The position numbers and the translations under genes are program-made. Shown here one piece after another: positions 33,688 to 43,763 of a stretch of 64,000 nt of DNA. The notes under the pieces are model-generated. The model made no database searches, was not told the DNA's origin, and saw nothing but the letters and a program-made list of their open reading frames with translations. Numbering within the stretch: position 1 is the first letter of the stretch; each line of letters begins with the position of its first letter. The stretch spans positions 113,214,246-113,278,245 of the forward strand of contig CM056742.1 of assembly GCA_029851415.1 (NCBI GenBank), in the 5' to 3' direction. This DNA comes from Eretmocerus hayati. Its lineage: Eukaryota > Arthropoda > Insecta > Hymenoptera > Aphelinidae.

Positions 33688-33893
33688 CGTTGAGGCGATG
33701 CGGTCACCGTGCACCGTGACCATGTACACTCACGAGGAAGGTGAACTGCACAGCCGTGACGGTCAAAGTAGCATTCGAGATTTTCTGTCTCACTCGCCCT
33801 CATAGGTTATGGTACGAGCCCGAGTGAGACAGAAGATCTCGAACGGTAACTGACCGTCATGGCTGTGCAGTTCACTTTCCTCGGGAGTGTACC
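33688..33893. mobile_element. hairpin element with a GGCGATGCGGTCACCGTGCA end
   Basis: Arms 33722-33802 and 33815-33892 share GAACTGCACAGCC and TCTGTCTCACTCG with their inverses. The left end carries GAGGCGATGCGGTCACCGTG, the same terminus as the TTAA-flanked MITE at 46321-46701. The matching right terminus is missing. Confidence 0.5.
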
Positions 33894-34039
33894 TTGAAAA
33901 TACACCTTACATAAAATGTTTGATTATTCAAAGTGTGAGACGAGTTGTCGAATACTTGTTATTGTCCAACTTGTATTCTTCAATCCATCGCTTAGCCCAC
34001 ATTACAGTATATTCATTGTATAGATATACTGTAATGTAT

Positions 34040-34171
34040 GGGTTGTAGCCTGTAGCTCGGAAACGCCTGAGCGCTAGACTCTGTGACTTTGATATCATCG
34101 TTTGGTGCTGAAAGTAGATGATTCTCAGAGTTCCAGCAACATCCAGCTCCCAAACGTCTCGTACTCTCCTT
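34040..34171. mobile_element. partial copy related to the 20501-20828 MITE / family A
   Basis: GTAGCTCGGAAACGCCTGAG matches GTAGCTCGGAAACGTTTGAG at 20707. The end ACTCTCCTTG followed by TTA mirrors the CAAGGAGAG terminus. The other end was not found. Confidence 0.45.
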
Positions 34172-34399
34172 GTTAGAAACATTCGTCTCTAGGCCCATGG
34201 GGGTCTCACAAGGAGGATCCCTCAAAAAAATTTCATCAATCTATTTTCACATTTTTACATATGATGGCGGTAATTTCACCTAGTATAATTAGGATAGGCT
34301 TAGATGCATTGATTTCGTGTAATCTGTTTCCAACGCCTACCCGACCTCTGTTACATTTCTGACCTTATCGTAAGCTTGCTAATATCACTAACAGCTGTC

Positions 34400-34414
34400 G
34401 TACTCATTTTCCAG
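34400..34414 (+). promoter_or_regulatory. candidate 3' splice site
   Basis: The pyrimidine-rich tract GTCGTACTCATTTTCCAG is followed directly by the coding-like frame at 34415. Confidence 0.4.
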
Positions 34415-34724
34415 GGAATTGAGGTCAGTCCCGACGGCCGACTGCGCTGAGCGCTCGACGTTCGGGACAGGCAACGGGGGCACCCGTCGCGAGCTTCGCC
34501 GGCGCCAGAAGCAGCAGCAACAGTTGCAGCAGCACTATCATCAACAACAGCAGTCGTCCGCGTAGCAACAGTATGTCCCGCGACAAGATGTTGCGGGCCT
34601 TCGTGCGCACGGCGCTCTCAAGCGCTCCTTGCTGCGCCAAAAGTTTGACTACTTGCGCCAGCGCATGGGCTCCACCGAGAGATACTCGCCAGACTCGCCG
34701 GCACCGGATGGGGACCGAGATTGA
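34415..34724 (+). CDS. candidate terminal coding exon with an in-frame TAG, protein unrecognised
   Basis: Frame from GAA 34416 to TGA 34722-34724, broken only by TAG 34563-34565. The first part (49 codons) contains FGTGNGGTRRELRR and then a glutamine-rich run, RQKQQQQLQQHYHQQQQ. The second part (52 codons) contains QYVPRQDVAGLRAHG, then LKRSLLRQKFDYLRQRM and YSPDSPAPDG. Both parts are GC-rich with GC-ending codons, unlike the AT-rich surroundings, and follow a good splice acceptor. Either TAG is the true stop and the rest is a GC-rich 3' UTR, or the TAG (context GCG-TAG-CAA) is read through, or this is a pseudogene. An AATTAAA at 34911-34917 could serve as polyadenylation signal. I cannot name the protein. 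Upstream exons are not found in the window. Confidence 0.4.
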
Positions 34725-34910
34725 GACTCAACCAGGTCTCTTCGGAGACCAGCAGGGGAGCTATGCGGTTTTGCCCGTGCTGAGCCATTTGCTATATCTT
34801 TCGAGTGGCTCTTGACGCGAGCATCGAGTGCCTGCCAGTGTGCGAATGGATGATAGTGATGCCAGTTGCAGAATGTCTACAGCTGTCAGATGAAGGGGTA
34901 GCTTGCTCTT

Positions 34911-34917
34911 AATTAAA
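34911..34917 (+). terminator. candidate polyadenylation signal
   Basis: AATTAAA, a variant hexamer, lies about 190 bases after the possible TGA stop. Weak by itself. Confidence 0.2.
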
Positions 34918-34929
34918 CAGAAGCTTTTT

Positions 34930-35860
34930 GCTGACTTGATTTCGCGTATGACGACGCCGCACCAGGTGCCTATTAACGCTCAGTGACTCTTACCGCCACG
35001 CATGATTCGTGGATGAGATGAGATGCGTTAATCCGACGGGCCCAGGATTCGCAAATATGTTCATCTCAGCAGGTATGAAGGCAACGAGGATGGAAGGGTT
35101 TCATATAGTTTTGGTAAGGTCGTTGAGTAAAGCTACAGGGCATTAAGCTCTTACAAGACTCCAAGAGTTCTGCGTAACTCGCGTGCACCTACTGATAAAA
35201 CGTTGACGAAGACAATTGGAGCAATAAAAAACAACCTCCGTAGATACTGACGACGCTGAGACCTCTCGTCAGGAATCTTCTTGTTCGTTATAGCTCAATT
35301 ACAACAGAGATACGCCTGATGACAGCACTGTTATCCAAAATATTATCGCTACTGAAATTTGTTGTACCTATAAGTAATATTAAAATAGCTTTAATACCAC
35401 TGTCCCTTCACTATTACTGACTGCAACTGCGTGAACTAAGGCATGAGCAAGTTGGTTTAATGTGAAAGAGCCAGTTGGAACAGAATTGTTTCTTCCCAGT
35501 TTGGGGGAGTATCGAGTCTCCAATTTTATTTTATGGCATTGATTTTTCTTTGACAGGGCGTCTGTTCAAAAGTTCTATATCAAGCTTGAATGAACTAAGG
35601 GTCCACTCGAAAGCAGATAGTTTCATTTTACCTTCATCTTACTTTTTTGTTATTAGAGCCCTAATATTAGAATAAACGAGATTTGTGGGTAAACTCATTT
35701 CTCTCCAACTAAAGCTTCCACACTCACCACAAATCATGCAAAAAATTATTGAACACGAAATTTTCATGGCTTGTTCCAGCTCATGAACAATCATCTCATC
35801 CACCGTAGTTTAACTACTGATAGTGATATTAGAATAGTGAATGTGATGCTTGTTTCTCTA
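34930..35860. other. no gene identified
   Basis: Mostly unique-looking sequence. The part at about 35415-35480 (ATTACTGACTGCAACTGCGT and on) resembles 19485-19590, flanking the giant palindrome's outer right arm. It may therefore be another repeat fragment. Confidence 0.3.
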
Positions 35861-35865
35861 TAATC

Positions 35866-37134
35866 TATCAGCCAGGCAAACATTCTGTGGCAAAGTCAAG
35901 ATGGACGAAAAATTCTTTTTGCACTTGATTCTTCAATCCCTACCGATGAAATTGATGTAATTCTCAGTTTCTAAATAATGGTTACATTTTTGTTATTAAC
36001 AAAATAATGCTAAATTTACCGTTTTTCGCCTACTGCTCGAAATAGACCGCAGATACGAGAAAATTTTTTGAATAGAAATTGTGCGGTTCAATGCCATCTA
36101 CAATATTACGCAATTGTTCACTAAATTTTCATCATAGTTAATGCAAAAATCACATTTGTTTATAACAAATTCGTACAACTACTACAATAATGCAAATATG
36201 AACAAAATTAACATTTATACATATTTAAACATGAATTTCGCAGAGAGAAGTATTCTTGTTATTTTTTTGTTAAATCGTAACTTGTCGACTGAGGGCCGGA
36301 AACGTGTCACAGTCTTCACTTTTAGTCTTGTACCCGACATACATTCCGCCGTCAGGTGTTGTATTCATTCGTCTCATGAGCTTCATGCTGCAGTTATTGG
36401 TGGTCAGTAGATTTCTAGATGATTTTGAGTTGCAAAATCATAGGTAAATTTTTTTTCAATAGTGCTATAAGCGCAAGATATGAGAAACAGTTTCAGATGG
36501 AAATTGTGCCGAGAAGTACGAGGTGTTCTCTGACTTCGGATTGCACAAACCTAATCAGAATGAACAAGAAAACATGGTGAATGAGAATTTTCTCACCCAC
36601 TGACAGCTATTCAGCCCTGCAAGACGAATAAACCCAATGCCGCAGGGAACGTATGACGGGCGCAGGACGAAAAGTGAAGACTGAGACACGTTTCCGGCCC
36701 TAAGTCGACGAGTTACGATTTAACAAAAAAATAACAAGAATACTTTTCTCTGCAAAATCAATGTTCACATACGTATGGATATTGACTTTTTCTATATTTG
36801 CATTATTGTAGAAATTGTACGAATTTTTTATAAACAAATGTGATTTTTGCATTAACCATGATGCAAATGGAGTGAATAATCGCGTCAAATTGTAGATTGC
36901 ATTGAATCGCACAATTTTTAATTGGAAAATTTTCTCGTATCTGCGGTCAATTTCGAGCATTAGGCAAAAAACGGTAAATTTTGCACTATTTTGTTGATAA
37001 CAAAAATGTAACCATTATTTCGAAAATCAAAATTACATAAAATTCATCTGCAAAGATAGAAGAACCAGATGCAAAAAGAATTTTTCGTCCATTTTGACTT
37101 TGCTACAGAATATATGCCTGGCTGATAGATTACT
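35866..37134. repeat. long palindrome (arms ~35866-36410 and ~36597-37134)
   Basis: CTATCAGCCAGGCA at the left is mirrored by TGCCTGGCTGATAG at the right. GATACGAGAAAATTTT and GGCCGGAAACGTGTC are mirrored within. The spacer is about 190 bp. Short ORFs in both arms are the same sequence read in opposite directions. Confidence 0.75.
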
Positions 37135-39378
37135 ATAAAAATCCATCATCGAAGATGTAGAGAACGAGAATTAATATTCAAAAATGTTGAATATATAGTT
37201 GGATACTCATATTATATTTCATTGACTCATAATCGAGTAGCTTCTTTAATGAGACAAATCGAGGCTGTTCCTAAGTATATCCGACTCCAAAGCGCTCACA
37301 TAGTCAGGTCTCGTCAACAGTCGATTGGTCGATAAAGCACCCACAAATATGTACACATGTGGATATGAGAGTTCCCACGGAACTTTTGACTTTTGTGTTA
37401 CAGCAATGTTACTGGAGTATTCTGAATTATGGGAAGTGCGCAGGAGTGGCATTGTATAGTAATTGGCATCATTCAATATGGCCTACATTCTCTCTTGTTG
37501 AAACGCATCCTGATTTGTCAACACAAGACCGCAAAAGATGATTTTTGGGTAGTTTACAAATGAATCAACGCGATTTTTTAAATCGAAAAGGCTGTAACTA
37601 AGATACCTATGCCTCAACTACTTCGGTGGAATGATATATCCATCTACTAATCTCATATTTTGAGAAAATGTTTGATTCAGAGGTGTGCACTGATTTGGCT
37701 ATGATATTAGCTCTCATTCATCGATGTAACCGAGTTTTGTGGGAAAACTTTCTCTGGCTATTGTTTACAAAAATGATGAAATACCTTGATCAAAACGGGG
37801 AATTTAGCGATGATTTTTCAAAGTTAAAAAGAAGACGAATCGAATCCCGTTTGGTTTGTGAGTATGCGTCGATCCGGACAAATTTTATAAAGCTCCAAAG
37901 CTCATAAAGTTATCGCGCCACTGGCTTTGAAAATGTTCATTTTTTGATGTCATACTCAGGAGACGCGAAGCACAGGGTTGGAACGTTGTGCTCTTTTTTC
38001 TTCATCACAAAAAGGATATAACCGCACTGTTTTGAGTTGCAATTTCCGATCGGTATTTCTGTGAGAAGCTGAAGAGAAATATTTGAATCCGGATGGTAAG
38101 CTAAATAAGCCTCTAAATGTGATGGTATCGGGAATTTCTTGAATTCCACATAGTATATGGCTGAAACACGAATAGAATAACACCACGGTATACTCTACAA
38201 ATTCAGATGAGACTCATAGCTCGTGACTCGATTTTGGACATTTACATCGAATTTCGGAAAAATCTATGATAAAATTCATCTCAAAGTCGAGTTAGGCGAA
38301 ATATAATCCTTATCAATCGTCTAGACGATGTTTTGAATCGAATCTATTCGATTGAAGTTGATTCACAAATGTTTTAAGAGTGAAATTCCGTACTTGTCGT
38401 CCTAGAACAGTTACCTTGGCTTATTCAGATACCTTGGCTTGGAAGAGAGTGGTACCACTCTTTTAACATGTTCTCAAGGTCTAAGGATCACATAAAACCC
38501 ATTTCAAACATGTGCGATGAAAAAAAATTTTTCTAATATTTCGGAGGGTCAATAGTTAAAAGTTCCATAGAAACTCTCATATGTCTTTTTTTGCTTGACA
38601 GCCTCAATAATAATCAAAACTCTACGGAACAGTGAATGAAACTAACAATATCGACTCTTACGAACCCATGAAGCTCGAATAAGAATTCAATCGTGAATGA
38701 GAACGTAGAATTCGGGTCTTGCGGCAGTCGTTTCTCTGATTCATCTGACACCTATAATAGCCTCAGTACTCCTCAGCGCTAAAGTTATGTCTTTTTTATA
38801 CATAGATCAAATAATATCCGACCAAAAAAATGACATCGTCCGGAACATGTTTTGAATGGCATGTATCATGTGAAATATATGGGCATTCTCGCGATAACTT
38901 ACGCGGGACGTATTATGACCTTCCATTTCAACGAGCAAGCTCCGAATCATTCCGCTCAAATTTTTCTACATGTGTTCTGTTAGAATACACTTGGGGATTA
39001 ATTTCCAGATCGATTCATTCACTCTTTTTTTTTATTTCCGAAGATTGAGGGTCGAGAGGTCAGTCCCGTACATTGTTAGATTTGCAGATCGACGCATACC
39101 TCCACTGCTAGCGCCGGAGTGAGAGTTTCTGAGGGTATGCTCAAATTTGTTCCCAGAAGTAAAATATTGAACCGACCATTTTTCATAGGTTTCATGTCCA
39201 GGACTCGTAGTCTAGTCCCCAAGCCATGTGCCTCGTTCTTGTTATGGGATTTTCACAAAAATGACACATTTATTTAAAATGCTCACAGCATGTCATGAAT
39301 TCACTCTATATCACTTTGTCGCGAAATTTCAAGGGAACATGTCAAATAATCGAATCCCAGTACAAAAGAAGCAGAATT
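37135..39378. other. no gene or clear palindrome identified
   Basis: AT-rich. One segment (about 37505-37550, ACACAAGACCGCAAAAGATG and on) resembles 51095-51125 (AACAGCAGACCGCAAACTAC). The two may be fragments of one dispersed repeat. Confidence 0.25.
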
Positions 39379-41002
39379 ATTGAAATCCACTGCACATGCA
39401 TTACACGCACGTGTATTAGGGCGCGTCCACAAATATCCATATGCACTGCACACGTGCACATCTGCTGCTCATCAAATTTTTGGCAAAACCAGACGAAACT
39501 CGTCGAGTTCTGCTCTGGATTAGCCCATAACGAGGCAAAGATACGAGCCGATTCAAATCAGAAATCCTCTGAGCCCTTCAATCTTTGCTCAAATCCGACG
39601 AGCTGCACATGTACACGTGTGCAGTGCATACGTGCTGTGTGCACTGCACATGCATGCATATGCATCGTTTATGGTCGCACCCTTACACGTGCATCCGTGC
39701 ATTGAGCTTTCTGCTACGAAAGGTTAGGCAGTCTGCATGTTTACTTTTCGAAAATCAAGTTTCTCCGAGTAATCTCAAGATTAGGACGCGGGGGAAGTCG
39801 GGTAACTGTCGCTAGGCTTCCCAAAATGATCAAGATCGAAGTCCAGAGTGATAATCAATCTGTCAAAAATGAGGTGATTTCTGTGGAAATTTATGAGACA
39901 TGCAAAGTAACACGAGATTTCCTTCTCGGTTGATTGGCACAGTTTTCAGAAGTTTGGGTGGGCTAAAAGCAGGGAATCAGGACGCTTATTCATCATTATG
40001 CTCAAAAGAATAATTTTTACCCTTCAAATAGCGATTACCAGAAAGTGAATAATCAGGCTATGTTATCTGGAGCAAACGAGATTTTACGTGTTTGTTGTTT
40101 GCAAATCGAGCTTCTATGATGAAAAGGAATCGTCTCTGAGTGATGACCCTGTGATTGGGTAATCGATCACTAGACTTTTGCTCATGAAACTTGACGAAAA
40201 CTCGGCAAAAATCTGCAGCTGGTGACAATCAACCGAGAAGAGAGCATGTGTTCACTGTAAAAATTTCTCCGAAAAACTCCAACCAACTGGTTGAATGAAA
40301 AATTCAACCAATGTGGATTATCACAATAAGTCCGTACGGTTCCTGCATATCAGGTTGTCTACCTGAGAGAAGTAGAATATGATGGAAGGTCATATGGGTA
40401 GATAAGGATGATGGAGGGGTGGACTAATGGATGATGGGTCGATGGTCGATGGATGGATGATGGATGAGGTCGATACATGAATCGAGAAACGGATGGTGGG
40501 TGGACGAATGGATGTATGGATGAGGTGATGGATGATGGGTGGATAATGGACGGATGCATGATGGATAGATAGATGGTCAATGGATATTCCATCGACCATC
40601 CATCCATCCATCACGGAATATAATTGCTTGGTTGAAAATTCAACCAGTTGGTTGATTGAAAAATTCAACCAGTGTGGTTGAAAATTCAACTAGCTGGTTG
40701 AAAATTCAACAAATTTTTTACCGTGTTGTCTCGGACGTTTGAGCTTTCACAGACATGACCTCATTTTCAACAGCGTGATCATCGCTCTGGAGCTCAATCT
40801 CGACCATTTTGGGTTGCTAGCGGCAGTTACCCAACTTTTCCGCGCATCATAACCTCGAGATAATTCGTAGTTTATTAGAAAAGTCGATTTTCAAAAAGTA
40901 AACATGCAGTGAACCTAACCCTCCGGAACAGAAAGCTCAATGCACGAATGCACCATGCACGTATAATACACGCGCGTGTAATGCACGAGCAGTGGATTTT
41001 AA
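39379..41002. repeat. palindrome with ACGTGCA-rich arms (left ~39379-39895, right ~40750-41002)
   Basis: GAAATCCACTGCACATGCAT is mirrored near 40990. AAGCTCAATGCACG-type sequence at 40935 is mirrored at 39700. GTAAACATGCAG is mirrored at 39735. The arms are unusually rich in alternating GTGCAC, TGCATGCATA and CACGTG. The spacer holds the CACTG-ended element at 40253-40725. Confidence 0.6.
40253..40725. mobile_element. short complete CACTG-ended element, 473 bp (CACTA/EnSpm-like MITE)
   Basis: It starts CACTGTAAAAATTTCTCC and ends AAATTTTTTACCGTG, flanked by TT on both sides. TTCAACCA/TGGTTGAA motifs cluster within 70 bp of each end. The interior holds a GGAT/GATGGATG microsatellite (about 40385-40615) preceded by CATATCAGGTTG-type sequence. 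That sequence also precedes the GGAT repeats at 9955 and 30053. It is the minimal form of the long element in the giant palindrome. Confidence 0.6.
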
Positions 41003-41882
41003 CAACTCTGGAAAAAGGTCCACTTTCAAAGTTTTGAGTGTGGCATGTAATGGACATAATCTACAACTTTGGTCCTCTGCAACTTTTCGATTAATCCCAC
41101 TCCGTTCGAGTATTCCCCGGTTTTAGCGTGAAAGATCCGCATTTTCCATCTCTCAAGTGGTTTTTCGGTACCAGCACATCATTTCCCGTCCATGAAAAAA
41201 CCCCTGAAAGTTGTATTTTCTGTTCAAGAACAAATCCTCATTGGAGCCGTTATAGTCCATTGGGCCAATTTTGAGAGGGACGCTAGAAAGTGCGTTCCAC
41301 GTGTATTTTAAATGGGACACCTTTTTGCCCACTACTGGGAGACGCTTTGGTTTGACGCGGAAAAAATTCATATGCATATTCAGACACCCAAAACACGCAT
41401 TTCAGTGCAACCTGGAGTCCCAATTCTCTGGAGCAGATTTGGCCTTATTTGCAACAGCTCCTTTTCCAAGCACTTTATCCCCACAGCACTTGAGAATTTC
41501 TTATACACGGCTCCGTCATTTTTTCCATAAAAAATACACTACTATCAGTGTATATTTTGTTCCGTTCAATCTGGAGAACCATTTAGCTACAGGCAAGAGC
41601 AATATTGCAGAGCCGCGGCGAACACACAAAACACAACAGAACAGACGAATCTCTCCTCCCTGTCCTTCTCGCATGGTGCTTTGATCTTTACGTCACCTCT
41701 AGTCGTGGCTAGTTTCGAGTATCCACATCTGATGCAATAATTATAGAATCGAGAAACTCAGATAATTCGAAAATTTATCTATCCGCGATAACAAACCAGC
41801 TGGTCGGTGCCCGCGTTGCCCGGTACGCAGCAGACAGCCTCATTACTCATCGCAGACTGCCGTCAACCGGACAGGAAGATCT
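41003..41882. other. no gene identified
   Basis: Contains two overlapping plus-strand frames of 72 and 137 codons (41271-41684) with no recognised domain. Toward the end it holds GC-rich sequence just before the CT microsatellite. Confidence 0.25.
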
Positions 41883-41913
41883 TGCGCACGCGCTTCTATC
41901 TCTCTCTCTCTCT

Positions 41914-41916
<3 letters not shown>

Positions 41917-41948
<32 letters not shown>

Positions 41949-42215
41949 GTGGTTAGAGGGCAAAATCTGCCTCAGGATCCCTCGGATCCGTCCCCAGACA
42001 CCGGACTGGTTCAGCTTACGCGGACTACGCATAGCCCACGCAGGCCATACCAGGCGGGACACGGGTTTGGGTGGGGCCCACCGAGAGGTGGGCCCGGCCG
42101 TGTAATATCCCTCTCCCCTCGATGTCCGATACCTAGGGCATCGGGCAATCAAGAAGGAGATCCACCTGCATCTACCATCTCATCCCGGAACCGCGTGAGC
42201 ATTACTTCAGGATGA
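41917..42215 (-). mobile_element. 3' end of a truncated non-LTR retrotransposon or SINE with poly(A)
   Basis: The minus strand ends in a run of nearly 30 A (plus-strand T-run at 41918-41945). It is preceded by GC-rich sequence with the hairpin GGGCCCACCTCTCGGTGGGC and the tail CCCTCTAACCACCTT. A GC-rich 3' UTR directly followed by poly(A) and abruptly joined to (GA)n indicates target-primed insertion of a truncated retroelement. No coding region remains. Confidence 0.5.
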
Positions 42216-42299
42216 GCGGCATGTCTCGCACTCGATTGCGAGCGTTCCTCTTCTCCATCTTCTCTCTTCGGCCACTTGTCGGCATCTTCTATCTTCACT

Positions 42300-42469
42300 C
42301 TTCATTGTTCCCTCTCTTTCTTCTTTCTTCTCTCTTCTTTCTTCTTTCTTCCCTCTTCAGTGCATCAGATTCCTCCTGGAATCATTTGGGCCTCTTCTGT
42401 TTCAATCGGCAGAGTCACTGTAATTCGCCTGCTTCGAGGCGCCTTACTTCCCTCTCTTTCTCTACTTCC

Positions 42470-42525
<56 letters not shown>

Positions 42526-42540
42526 CTCTCTCTCTTCCTC
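42300..42540 (+). repeat. CT-rich microsatellite region
   Basis: TTCTTTCTTC-type and (CT)n runs, the longest at about 42474-42520. The apparent Leu/Ser-rich ORFs are translations of it. Confidence 0.85.
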
Positions 42541-42568
42541 GACCATCTTACATACCCAACACATGTGT

Positions 42569-42775
42569 AGTAGAGACTAGAGACCCTCCAGGTGATCTGC
42601 GAAAGCAGTTTAGAGGTTTTTGGAACTCGGTTCTGCAAAGTCCATTCAAAATACACGGAGCGCACGCTATATGTATATGGGAACGAGGAATATACGTTTC
42701 ACGATCGCGTTCCTTATACGTGCCCCTCCCGGCCGTTCGCAGATCACTACCTGGAGGGTCTCAAGTAGAGACGTC
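42569..42775. mobile_element. small MITE, ~207 bp
   Basis: The left end AGAGACCCTCCAGGTGATCT and GCGAA is mirrored by TTCGCAGATCACTACCTGGA then GGGTCTC. The interior is partly self-complementary. Confidence 0.6.
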
Positions 42776-43560
42776 TTGATATTTCTCGAATCGAAGCACG
42801 GGGCTGGTGATACGAACTGAGATGTAAAACGAAGGCATGAATTTTGTGGTGCTGAATAAAACGCGTCCAGTGCTCGGATTGAGAAAATAATTGTACAGAA
42901 CTCTGAACCGTTTCAGAAAGGCTTTGCTCAAGCATTGCAGAGCTCTATGAGCAACGTTAAGAGGTTAATAATCCAAGTAGAAAAAAAGTGTGAGGTTAAA
43001 AAACCCCAATTCAAAGTATAGATAGGCACAGCGCCTCGCTCAATTTTTCGTCTGCTCATACTCGCCAGCGGGGCGCTACCGCGCCTCTTGAACTGAAAAA
43101 CTTTCTCGCATGTCAAAAATTATGCTTGCGTCGAAGGAGCTTATGAAAATCGTGATAAATGCTATGATTTTTCTAATTTTCCTGGGACCGTTTTTCACCA
43201 CAGATCTCTCACTACATGCAAGCAATGTCCTTCAACTATGTTTGTGCAAAATTTCAGATCATTTCATCCAGTAGTTTCACAGTGACGATGTGATATGTAT
43301 TGGCCGTGCGCCGCGGCTGCTTTATGCATAGTTTGTAAACTTGAGTATATACGAGTATGTATGGTATAGTCTAGTTGGCATAACCCTACTGATCGAGCTC
43401 CAACATTGAGATGGTGTGTGTCTACGATTGTATTGTTCGATATACATTAATAGCCAACAAAGAAGCAGAGCAGAATTCGCGGATTGTGATTCTCTGGTGA
43501 TTATACTGTACCACAGCCTGGTGCCATGCAGATCGCGCGAAGTTTTCATTCAATCCAAAT
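42776..43560. other. no gene or repeat identified
   Basis: Only short chance ORFs, with no terminal repeats noticed. Confidence 0.3.
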
Positions 43561-43763
43561 TTCACAGATCTCTTCGATCAAGAAAGGGTCATCTCTCAGA
43601 TTTCTTTTCAAGCTCATTCATTCGATTCCAAGGTCCGAAATAGGAACTTTGTACCACTCATGGGACCCACGAAAAATTTCATCCCTCCGTTGCACGCATA
43701 TCCGCAAAAAAGTGAAAATTCATCATGTAAAGATCGATCCTTCTTTATTCACTAAAATGATGA

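Noticed and set aside
34425..34640. 71-codon minus-strand leucine-rich ORF resembling a signal or membrane peptide
   Set aside because: Antisense of the glutamine-rich coding frame, since CAG/CAA reads as CTG/TTG leucine.
42276..42779. Leu/Ser-rich ORFs up to 167 codons
   Set aside because: Translations of CT microsatellite.
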